From: Thalassolituus sp. UBA1087
GTDB lineage: Bacteria > Pseudomonadota > Gammaproteobacteria > Pseudomonadales > Oceanobacteraceae
Assembly (NCBI GenBank): GCA_002314145.1
Contig: DCCG01000017.1
Coordinates: 1-64,000 of the forward strand
DNA length: 64,000 nucleotides
Direction: 5' to 3'
Shown here: positions 32,635 through 39,309 of the stretch, piece after piece
Layout of the letters: every line of letters begins with the position of its first letter
Position numbering within the stretch: position 1 is the first letter of the stretch
Made by a program: the position numbers and the translations under genes
Notes under the pieces: model-generated
The model's input: only the letters and a program-made list of their open reading frames with translations
What the model was told of the DNA's origin: nothing
Database searches by the model: none

Positions 32635-33054
32635 ATGAAAACGCTTTATACCGCACAGGCCACTGCTACCGGCGGCCGCGATGGCCGCGCTGTTTCATCA
32701 GACGGCATTCTGGATGTCAGTCTGGCCACCCCTCAGGCACTGGGAGGCCCGGGCGGCGAGGCTACGAATCCGGAGCAGCTGTTTGCTGCGGGCTACTCCG
32801 CCTGCTTTCTGAACGCGGTCAAATTCGTCGCCGGGCAGAAAAAAGTCGCCTTCCCACAGGACGCCAGCGCCACGGCACAGGTTGGTATCGGCCCCAATGA
32901 TCAGGGCGGTTTTGCCTTATCCGTTGAGCTGGACATCAGCCTGCCGGGCGTTGAAACCGGGGTCGCAGAAGATCTGGTGAATACCGCCCATCAGGTGTGC
33001 CCGTATTCCAACGCCACCCGTGGCAATATCGATGTGGTACTGCGCCTGGTCTGA
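32635..33054 (+). CDS. ohr: Organic hydroperoxide resistance protein Ohr
   Basis: A 139-residue OsmC/Ohr-family thiol peroxidase that reduces organic hydroperoxides, working as a homodimer in the cytoplasm. The two catalytic cysteines are Cys57 in AAGYSACFLNAV and Cys122 in HQVCPYSNATRGN; GRDGRAVSSDG carries the conserved active-site Arg. The start at 32635 has AGGAGGAAG upstream. It lies downstream of its likely regulator ohrR, separated by 183 bases that hold the OhrR operator, a terminator-like hairpin and a second long palindrome. Confidence 0.95.
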   Translation: MKTLYTAQATATGGRDGRAVSSDGILDVSLATPQALGGPGGEATNPEQLFAAGYSACFLNAVKFVAGQKKVAFPQDASATAQVGIGPNDQGGFALSVELDISLPGVETGVAEDLVNTAHQVCPYSNATRGNIDVVLRLV

Positions 33055-33142
33055 TACCGATTGCATTGGGTCGCGGCGGCGGATGGGGTTAAATACCCCT
33101 TCCGCAGGATAACAATAAACGAAGAACCAAACGGAGAACCGC

Positions 33143-34144
33143 ATGATTAAGGCTTACGCCGCGTTTGAGCCAGGTGGCGAACTGCAACCCTACGAATACG
33201 ACCCGGGCCCGCTGAGCGCTGGTGATGTGGAAATTGAGGTGGAATTCTGTGGTATCTGCCACAGTGATCTCAGCATGCTCAATAACGAATGGGGCATGAC
33301 GACCTATCCATTTGTGCCGGGCCACGAAGTGGCCGGGCGTATCGCCGCGGTGGGTGATGCTGTCAGTCATTTAAAAGTGGGCGAGCGCGTAGGCCTGGGT
33401 TGGCATTCGTCTTACTGTAATCATTGCCCGACCTGTCTGGAAGGCGATCACAACCTGTGCAGCAGCGCGGAAGGCACCATTATCGGCCGCCATGGCGGCT
33501 TTGCAGATAAGGTCCGCGCTCAGGCTGCCAGTGTGGTCCGGTTACCGGACGGGATCGCTTCTGAGCTGGCCGGCCCGCTGTTTTGTGGCGGCGTGACGGT
33601 ATTTAATCCGCTGCTGCAGTATGATATTCCACCCACGGCCAGAGTGGGGGTGATCGGTATTGGCGGACTGGGGCACATGGCGCTGCAGTTTCTGAACGCC
33701 TGGGGATGTGAAGTCACGGCGTTTACCAGTTCGGATTCCAAACACGCTGAAGCGCTGAAGCTGGGTGCTCACCGCACACTGGATTCGCGCGATAAAGAAG
33801 CACTTAAAGACGCTTCCGGCCACTTCGATCTGATTATCTCAACCGTGAATGTAGCACTGAACTGGGGCGCTTATATGCGCACTCTGCGGCCTAAAGGCCG
33901 TCTGCACTTCGTTGGCGCTGTGCTTGAGCCATTGAAAATCAATGTGATGGCGCTGATGCAGAAACAGAATCAGGTGTCTTCTTCGCCGGTGGGCAGCCCG
34001 GCAACGATTGCCCGTATGCTGGAATTCGCTGAACGGCATAACGTCGGACCTGAGGTTGAAGTATTCGATATGGCAGATGTGAACAAAGCCATTGACCGCC
34101 TTGAACATGGCAGCCCGCGTTACCGTGTGGTGTTAAAGCGCTGA
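33143..34144 (+). CDS. Zinc-dependent alcohol dehydrogenase, cinnamyl-alcohol/YahK-like
   Basis: A 333-residue medium-chain dehydrogenase that should interconvert aldehydes and alcohols using NAD(P)H. The catalytic zinc site is seen in CGICHSDLSMLNNEWG and PFVPGHEVAGRI. The structural zinc loop is NHCPTCLEGDHNLCS, although the first Cys of that loop lies slightly earlier. The nucleotide-binding motif is GVIGIGGLGHMALQF. The YahK-type ending LEHGSPRYRVVLKR fits the cinnamyl alcohol dehydrogenase subgroup. It follows ohr by 88 bases and may take part in removing aldehydes from peroxidised lipids; that is inference. GGAGAA precedes the ATG. Confidence 0.88.
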   Translation: MIKAYAAFEPGGELQPYEYDPGPLSAGDVEIEVEFCGICHSDLSMLNNEWGMTTYPFVPGHEVAGRIAAVGDAVSHLKVGERVGLGWHSSYCNHCPTCLEGDHNLCSSAEGTIIGRHGGFADKVRAQAASVVRLPDGIASELAGPLFCGGVTVFNPLLQYDIPPTARVGVIGIGGLGHMALQFLNAWGCEVTAFTSSDSKHAEALKLGAHRTLDSRDKEALKDASGHFDLIISTVNVALNWGAYMRTLRPKGRLHFVGAVLEPLKINVMALMQKQNQVSSSPVGSPATIARMLEFAERHNVGPEVEVFDMADVNKAIDRLEHGSPRYRVVLKR

Positions 34145-34183
34145 ACCGCAACGGCTGGCGCGACACTCTGAAAGCATCCCTGT

Positions 34184-34207
34184 AAGCCCGCTAATGCGGG
34201 CTTTTTT
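34184..34207 (+). terminator. Intrinsic terminator after the alcohol dehydrogenase gene
   Basis: AAGCCCGC (34184-34191) and GCGGGCTT pair over TAAT and are followed by a T-run to 34207. Confidence 0.92.
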
Positions 34208-34394
34208 GCGTCTGAATCCAGCAGCCTGTGAGGGGCCGGAACAAAGCGTTTCTGTTGGCTGGTGAATAATACAGCCGCATGTCTTGCTGCAGACACAGAA
34301 TCGCCCTAGTTTATGGCGCAAATTGTTACAGATGGGCGGCCAGTCATCCGCCTTCAATAGGGTAGAACAGGACAAAACAGGATAAGGGGTACAC

Positions 34395-34958
34395 ATGCAG
34401 GACATGCAGGAATCAGTGCAGCAACCGCAGCCTAATGAATCAGACAACGAATGGCGTGAGATCCGCAGTGTGGATCCACACTGTTTTGCCTGTGGCCAGG
34501 ACAATGCCATGGGACTGAAAATGGAATTTGCCACCAACGGCGACAGAATGCGCTCGCAGCTGGAAATCCCGGCCCATCTCAGAGGCTGGAGTAAACTGGT
34601 GCATGGCGGCATTATTACCACGGCCATGGATGAAATGATGGCCTGGACCGGCATCCACTTTTTAAACCGCTTTCTGCTGACCAAAGATATTAAAGTGCGT
34701 TTTAAACTGCCTTTATATGTGGAAGAAACCATCACTGTGTATGGCTGGATTGCAGAACAGAAAAATGAGCGTCAGGTCATTCTGGCTGCCGAAATTGTCA
34801 ATGCCAAAGGTCAGGTTGCGGCCAGGGCAGAAGGAGAGTTCGTGCTCTTTACACCAGAGAAGTTTGCCACCATGGATCTGGTTCCGACCGAAGAACTGCA
34901 ACGCCTGCAGCAGATGTTCTCAGCGTCTGCACAGCATAAAGATAAGGCGAACGCTTAA
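34395..34958 (+). CDS. Hotdog-fold thioesterase (PaaI-like)
   Basis: A 187-residue protein of the 4HBT/PaaI thioesterase superfamily, expected to hydrolyse acyl-CoA thioesters in the cytoplasm. DPHCFACGQDNAMGLKMEF near residue 30 and LVHGGIITTAMDEMMAW in the central helix are the usual hotdog landmarks, the second holding the catalytic Asp/Glu region. Then come DIKVRFKLPLYVEET and a polar tail. The acyl substrate is not known. It lies 22 bases upstream of the patatin-like gene and probably shares a transcript, which would pair an acyl-CoA thioesterase with a lipase. Confidence 0.82.
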   Translation: MQDMQESVQQPQPNESDNEWREIRSVDPHCFACGQDNAMGLKMEFATNGDRMRSQLEIPAHLRGWSKLVHGGIITTAMDEMMAWTGIHFLNRFLLTKDIKVRFKLPLYVEETITVYGWIAEQKNERQVILAAEIVNAKGQVAARAEGEFVLFTPEKFATMDLVPTEELQRLQQMFSASAQHKDKANA

Positions 34959-34980
34959 CCGATAAGGAAGCCCTGAGATT

Positions 34981-35811
34981 ATGAAAGCTCTGATTGTGGA
35001 AGGGGGTGCCATGCGTGGCATTTTCAGTGCCGGTATTCTGGATGCCTTTATTGAACACAATTATTTTGATTTCGACTGGTTTATCGGGGTCTCGGCCGGC
35101 GCCTCCAATGTGGCGGCTTATCTTGGCAGACAACAGGGACGCAATTATCGCGTATATACCGACTACTGCCGTCGCCCACAATTTAAACAATGGCGCCGTT
35201 TTCTGCGCGGTGGCGATCTGATCGATATCGACTGGTTGTGGGACATCACGGAGCGTGAGCTGCCCATGGGGCTGGCGCATATGGAAGACCGTGCGGACAA
35301 ACTGCTGGTGGTAACCACCTGCGCACAAACCGGCGATGCTCACTACCTCACACCGATGGAAGGCGAATTATTTCAGCTGATCAAAGCCTCCGGCACTATG
35401 CCCTTTGCCTACCGTGGCAAAGTGAATCTGCGCGGCCGGCAGTGGTTTGACGGTGGGGTGGCAGACTCCATTCCGGTGGAAGAAGCCTACCGCCGCGGTG
35501 CCCGCGAGATACTTATTCTGCGTTCCAACCCGGCCAGTTACCGCAAGAAACCTTACGGACTTAAGCGGCTTTTTCCCTTGCTGCTAAGGCAATACCCCGG
35601 CATCGCCCGTCGTCTGCAAAAGCGCCACAGCGACTACAACCGGGCACTGGATTTTATTCACACGCCACCGGCGGATTGCCGCATTCATCAGATCTGTCCG
35701 CCGGAGGACTTTTCTGCCGATCAGTTCACCACCGACACCGGGATACTGCATAATGCCTATCTGGATGGATTCCGCAGTGGACTGCAATGGCTGCAGAATC
35801 CGGCATTCTGA
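34981..35811 (+). CDS. Patatin-like phospholipase, YjjU-like
   Basis: A 276-residue patatin-family hydrolase. The oxyanion loop EGGAMRGIFSAG lies at the N-terminus, the nucleophile serine is in FIGVSAGASNVAAY (GxSxG, near residue 39) and the catalytic Asp is in FDGGVADSIPVEEA (DG[GA]). No signal peptide is present, so it probably acts on membrane lipids from the cytoplasm, as E. coli YjjU-type proteins are thought to. TAAGGAAG precedes the ATG. The downstream PepSY-type gene starts 23 bases after its stop. Confidence 0.87.
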   Translation: MKALIVEGGAMRGIFSAGILDAFIEHNYFDFDWFIGVSAGASNVAAYLGRQQGRNYRVYTDYCRRPQFKQWRRFLRGGDLIDIDWLWDITERELPMGLAHMEDRADKLLVVTTCAQTGDAHYLTPMEGELFQLIKASGTMPFAYRGKVNLRGRQWFDGGVADSIPVEEAYRRGAREILILRSNPASYRKKPYGLKRLFPLLLRQYPGIARRLQKRHSDYNRALDFIHTPPADCRIHQICPPEDFSADQFTTDTGILHNAYLDGFRSGLQWLQNPAF

Positions 35812-35834
35812 ACAATAACAACAGGACGGTTTCC

Positions 35835-36377
35835 GTGAAGCGTAAGCAACTGATCAATATTCATTTGTGGCTGGCTGCCTTTTTTACCCCACTGGTACTG
35901 ATGATGGCTATCACCGGCGGACTTTATCTGCTGGGCGAAAAAGGCAGTGTTGAAACCACAGTGGTTGCTCAGCTGCCGGGGCAGGCGCTGGATCTGCACA
36001 AAGGGCAGGAGAAAGCACGGATCGATGCTTTATTGCAGCAGGCTGGCGTAACAGACTTCCGCTACGCCTACGTCAAAGACCGTGGTGATGAAGCCATGAC
36101 CCGCCCGACCAGCCGTACCTATTATATCCTGCGTGAAACCCCGTCCGGGCTCGACGTAGTGCGTGCCGAACCGTCACTGTTGGCGGCCATGATCGAACTG
36201 CATAAAGGCCATGGCCCGGTGGCTTTCCGCTGGCTGGAAATGGCACTGGCGCTGGGCCTGACCTTTATTATGATCTCCGGCTTCTGGCTCGGGCTGCAGT
36301 CACCCATGCTGAAAAAGAAAACTCTGCTGCTCAGCGGCAGTGGTCTGATTGTTTGCCTGCTGGTGGCTTCGCTGTAA
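35835..36377 (+). CDS. PepSY-associated transmembrane protein
   Basis: A 180-residue membrane protein with a first segment ending NIHLWLAAFFTPLVLMMAITGGLYLLG, a soluble loop of about 110 residues, a second segment (ALALGLTFIMISGFWLGLQS) and a third at the C-terminus (LLSGSGLIVCLLVAS). HLWLAAFFTPLVLMMAITGGLY and the histidine-bearing ELHKGHGP match PepSY_TM proteins, often linked to iron or flavin reduction. I use the GTG at 35835, with AGGA ten bases upstream, because an earlier in-frame start overlaps the patatin gene. No other reductase domain is present. Function unknown. Confidence 0.68.
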   Translation: MKRKQLINIHLWLAAFFTPLVLMMAITGGLYLLGEKGSVETTVVAQLPGQALDLHKGQEKARIDALLQQAGVTDFRYAYVKDRGDEAMTRPTSRTYYILRETPSGLDVVRAEPSLLAAMIELHKGHGPVAFRWLEMALALGLTFIMISGFWLGLQSPMLKKKTLLLSGSGLIVCLLVASL

Positions 36378-36407
36378 TTCGTCCATCCGGGCATGGGGAT
36401 ATGATTG

Positions 36408-36424
36408 ATTGATTATAAATCAAT
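36408..36424. promoter_or_regulatory. Inverted repeat upstream of the YeeE pair
   Basis: ATTGATT and AATCAAT form a perfect seven-base inverted repeat around ATA, and a further AATCAAT half-site follows about 15 bases later. It is a possible operator for the YeeE/YedE genes, 141 bases upstream of the first start codon. Confidence 0.4.
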
Positions 36425-36564
36425 AACAAAAGAGAATAGCCAATCAATCCCCAGCGAAAGACTCAGACTTTCTTCTGCGTTAAAATTCCGGACTGTTTAC
36501 TCACTTCTGAGGCAGCGAAAAAGGCCGCTGGTGGCCTGTATTGCTGCCTGTTCAGGGAATTCTG

Positions 36565-36975
36565 ATGACTGACGAATTAATCGGCGGCGCTCTGATCGGC
36601 ATCGCAGCGTCTTTGCTGTGGCTGGGAATCGGCCGTATCAGCGGCATGACCGGTGTAATCTCCAGCCTGTTTGTTGTGCGCGACACCTCCCGTCACTGGG
36701 CTTTGTGGTTTCTTGCCGGCCTGCTGTTGGCACTGCCACTTTTTTATCTGGCCGGTGGTGAGTCCCCGGTTGAAATGACCGGCAACAAAACCCTGCTGGT
36801 GGCGGCCGGCCTGCTGGTCGGCTTTGGTACCTACATAGGTAACGGCTGCACCAGCGGTCATGGTGTGTGTGGCATGGGGCGTTTATCCCTACGTTCCATG
36901 CTGGCCACGATCACCTTTATTGTCGCCGGGGTCGTGACCGTCGCCGTGATGAATCACAGCGGAGGTGCACTATGA
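36565..36975 (+). CDS. YeeE/YedE-family sulfur transporter half, first subunit
   Basis: A 136-residue membrane protein with four hydrophobic segments, one half of a split YeeE/YedE transporter. The key cysteine motif is in YIGNGCTSGHGVCGMGRLSLRS, where Cys residues line the channel of thiosulfate transporters of this family. I use the ATG at 36565 (MTDELIGGALIG); an upstream ATG at 36541 lacks a good ribosome site. Its stop overlaps the next start (ATGA), consistent with a two-subunit membrane complex. The cargo is some reduced sulfur species by family knowledge. Confidence 0.82.
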   Translation: MTDELIGGALIGIAASLLWLGIGRISGMTGVISSLFVVRDTSRHWALWFLAGLLLALPLFYLAGGESPVEMTGNKTLLVAAGLLVGFGTYIGNGCTSGHGVCGMGRLSLRSMLATITFIVAGVVTVAVMNHSGGAL

Positions 36976-37418
36976 CCGGTAAAATGAGCCGTGCCGGCAT
37001 ACCGGTGGCTTTCGTCAGTGGCGTACTCTTTGGTCTGGGGCTGCTGATCTCCGGCATGAACAACCCGGCAAAAGTACGGGCGTTTCTGGATCTGTTCGGC
37101 AACTGGCGTCCTGAGCTGATCGCTGTGATGGGGTCTGCTGTGGTGATTTTTGCGCTGGCGTTTCAGCTCAGTAAAAAACGCCGCCAGCCGCTCTGTGCGG
37201 ACGCGTTCCATGAACCGACTCTGAAAAAGACCGATGCCCGCCTGCTGACCGGCGCTGTGATGTTTGGCGTGGGATGGGGACTGGTTGGCCTGTGCCCGGG
37301 ACCGGCACTGGTGAATATTCTCAACCTCAACCCGGATGTACTGTTATTTATTGCCGCGCTGCTGGTGGGCAACCGCCTGGCACACTATCTGGTCGGGCCA
37401 GTGAAAGCAGCCAAATGA
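36972..37418 (+). CDS. YeeE/YedE-family sulfur transporter half, second subunit (DUF6691)
   Basis: A 148-residue membrane protein, the partner half of the transporter. It shows PVAFVSGVLFGLGLLISGMNNPAKVRAFLDLFGNW and the cysteine motif GWGLVGLCPGPALVN, the second channel signature of the family. Four hydrophobic segments are visible. The ATG at 36972 overlaps the previous TGA, and GGAGG is seven bases upstream. Regulated with its partner; a terminator follows. Confidence 0.85.
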   Translation: MTGKMSRAGIPVAFVSGVLFGLGLLISGMNNPAKVRAFLDLFGNWRPELIAVMGSAVVIFALAFQLSKKRRQPLCADAFHEPTLKKTDARLLTGAVMFGVGWGLVGLCPGPALVNILNLNPDVLLFIAALLVGNRLAHYLVGPVKAAK

Positions 37419-37446
37419 TGATTGTGCTCTGATGATCAGAATGGAC

Positions 37447-37470
37447 AAACCCGGCTGATGCCGGGTTTTC
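37447..37470 (+). terminator. Intrinsic terminator after the YeeE pair
   Basis: AAACCCGGC (37447-37455) pairs with GCCGGGTTT (37460-37468) over TGAT, ending in a short T-run. Confidence 0.85.
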
Positions 37471-37517
37471 TATATTCCGGATACCGGATACAACGGAGCT
37501 GTCCCAACACCAGATAA

Positions 37518-37586
37518 CAGGCAATAAAAAAACCCGCTTATCGCTAAGCGGGTTTTTAGGAATCTTAAATGGTGCCCAGAGACAGA
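37518..37586. repeat. Duplicated tRNA-Phe 3' end plus terminator, upstream copy
   Basis: This 69-base stretch is nearly identical to 37693-37760, differing by one A. It contains the terminator stem AACCCGCTTA/TAAGCGGGTT and, at 37570-37586, the last 17 bases of tRNA-Phe including CCA (minus strand). Weaker similarity extends to about 37491 on the left. After 37586 the copies diverge, so no second complete tRNA exists. The spacer (37587-37692) contains the hairpin CAAATCTGC/GCAGATTTG. Confidence 0.85.
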
Positions 37587-37700
37587 CAAATCTGCCGGGA
37601 GCAGATTTGTACAGCCGCAGGCTGCCCGCAGGGGCAGAGCCAGGGAAGGCTCTGATACATCCAACGTGAGAGGCTGTCTGAAGACCGGATCTCAGGCAAT

Positions 37701-37732
37701 AAAAAACCCGCTTATCGCTAAGCGGGTTTTTA
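37701..37732 (-). terminator. Intrinsic terminator of tRNA-Phe
   Basis: Read on the minus strand, AAAACCCGCTTA and TAAGCGGGTTTT pair over a four-base loop and are followed by T-residues and ATTG. It lies about 12 bases after the tRNA 3' end. Confidence 0.88.
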
Positions 37733-37743
37733 GGAATCTTAAA

Positions 37744-37819
37744 TGGTGCCCAGAGACAGAATCGAACTGCCGACACGGGGATTTTCAATCCCCTGCTCTA
37801 CCGACTGAGCTATCTGGGC
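37744..37819 (-). tRNA. tRNA-Phe (anticodon GAA)
   Basis: A 76-base tRNA with encoded CCA. Acceptor arms GCCCAGA and TCTGGGC pair fully, the D-arm reads AGCTCAGTCGGTAGAGC, the anticodon loop TTGAAAA holds GAA between GGGGA/TCCCC-type stems, and the T-loop TTCGATT is standard. Its 3' end and terminator are duplicated about 175 bases downstream. Confidence 0.97.
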
Positions 37820-37912
37820 ATCTTGTATGATCCGCCTGTGTTGCAGGCCGTGATCAGCAAGTGGCGCGTATTAAACCGTCTGGCCGCACGCCTGTCAAGC
37901 GTCTTTCTCAGA

Positions 37913-38191
37913 TTATTTATCTTTATTTTCAGGCACATAGCCTTCAGCTGTGTCGTGCTCCTCGCCGTTGAGAAACCTGCTTCTCTGTTCAGTGAGGTAC
38001 TTACGCGCCTGCATATCCATCATATTCAGGTGTTTCTCATTGATCAGCCGGGTCTGGTGCTGAGTCCACTCGTCCCAGGCTTTGCGTGAGACATGTTCGT
38101 AGATGTCTTCACCGGCCGGGCCCGGAAAGGGAGGCTGCTCCAGGCCTTCGAGTTCCTGGCGGTACTTTTTGCAGAATACGGTGCGGGTCAT
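37913..38191 (-). CDS. yggX: YggX-family probable Fe(II)-trafficking protein
   Basis: A 92-residue cytoplasmic protein of the YggX family, linked to protection of iron-sulfur clusters against oxidation. It shows the family start [25 protein letters not shown] with the conserved Cys7, then [22 protein letters not shown]. It overlaps mutY by four bases. The pairing mutY-yggX is widespread in gammaproteobacteria, and MutY itself holds an iron-sulfur cluster. Confidence 0.95.
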   Translation of the reverse strand: MTRTVFCKKYRQELEGLEQPPFPGPAGEDIYEHVSRKAWDEWTQHQTRLINEKHLNMMDMQARKYLTEQRSRFLNGEEHDTAEGYVPENKDK

Positions 38192-39276
38192 AGCAGGCTC
38201 TCTGTTTGTTGGTTTTCCAGCAGCATTTTCACCGGCGCTGCCAGCCCGAGTGCGCTGGGTGAGGCAGGATTGTACCAGTGAATCGCATCTGCGGCCGAAT
38301 CACGTACCTCAGAAGGGTGGCGGCTGAGTTGAAACAGCACCGGCTGAATATCCAGATGATAATGGCTGAAAGTATGCCGGAAGGGGGTCAGCCAGGTTTC
38401 CTCGGCTATCTCTGTGCCGGGCAATTGCTGGCTGATCATCTGCTGTGCTGTGGCGGCGTCCGCAGCTTCAGGAAAACTCCACAGCCCGCCCCAGATGCCT
38501 TTCTGCGGCCGTTGTTGCAGCAGGTATTCACCCCCCGGACTGCGCAGCATCACCAGCAGGGTCGCTTTGACCGGCTTTTCTTTCTTCGGTTTGCTGTTAG
38601 GAAATTGCGTGGGCTGGCCACTGGCGAACCCTTTGCACTGTGGCTGCAGCGGGCAGATGCCGCAGGCGGGTTTGCTGCGGGTGCAGAGTGTGGCACCCAT
38701 ATCCATCATGGCCTGGGTGTAGTCGCGCGGGCTGTGATCCGGGGTGAGCTGTTCGGCAATTTCCCACAGCTGATTCTGCACCCGGGTTTCCCCCGGCCAG
38801 CCGGGAATGGCGAAGAAGCGTGTCAGCACCCGTTTGACGTTACCGTCCAGAATCGGTGCGTGGATGCCCATACTGATGGAAGCAATGGCGGCAGCGGTCG
38901 AGCGGCCAATCCCCGGCAGGGTGCTGAGTGCTTCTGTTGAGCGCGGGAATTCGCCGTTGAAGTCGCTGACGACTTTCTGCGCGCAGGCATGCAGGTTACG
39001 GCCGCGGGCGTAGTAACCAAGGCCGGTCCAGAGATGCAGCACATCGTCCTGAGACGCGGCGGCCAGCGCCTGCACATCCGGGAAGCGATCCATAAAACGC
39101 TCAAAATATGGAATAACGGTGGCGACCTGGGTCTGCTGCAGCATGATTTCAGACACCCACACCCGGTATGGGGTTATGTTCTGCTGCCAGGGCAGGTTTT
39201 TACGGCCGTGTTGGTGATACCAGTGGAGCACGGCATCACTGAAGGAGAATGTTTTACGCGCGGATGTTTTACTCAT
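38188..39276 (-). CDS. mutY: A/G-specific adenine DNA glycosylase MutY
   Basis: A 362-residue base-excision enzyme that removes adenine mispaired with 8-oxoguanine. The N-terminal domain shows [18 protein letters not shown], the helix-hairpin-helix [14 protein letters not shown] and the catalytic Asp region [13 protein letters not shown]. The iron-sulfur cluster ligands are in [17 protein letters not shown] (C-x6-C-x2-C-x5-C). The C-terminal half ([29 protein letters not shown]) is the NUDIX-like 8-oxoguanine reader. Full length. It overlaps yggX by four bases. Confidence 0.97.
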   Translation of the reverse strand: MSKTSARKTFSFSDAVLHWYHQHGRKNLPWQQNITPYRVWVSEIMLQQTQVATVIPYFERFMDRFPDVQALAAASQDDVLHLWTGLGYYARGRNLHACAQKVVSDFNGEFPRSTEALSTLPGIGRSTAAAIASISMGIHAPILDGNVKRVLTRFFAIPGWPGETRVQNQLWEIAEQLTPDHSPRDYTQAMMDMGATLCTRSKPACGICPLQPQCKGFASGQPTQFPNSKPKKEKPVKATLLVMLRSPGGEYLLQQRPQKGIWGGLWSFPEAADAATAQQMISQQLPGTEIAEETWLTPFRHTFSHYHLDIQPVLFQLSRHPSEVRDSAADAIHWYNPASPSALGLAAPVKMLLENQQTESLL

Positions 39277-39309
39277 GGCGGCGCATTATACGGGAGGGTG
39301 CGCTGCCGG

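Noticed and set aside
37518..37820. Attachment site of a present integrative element
   Set aside because: No integrase, excisionase or foreign gene block is found within the window on either side; at most it is a scar.
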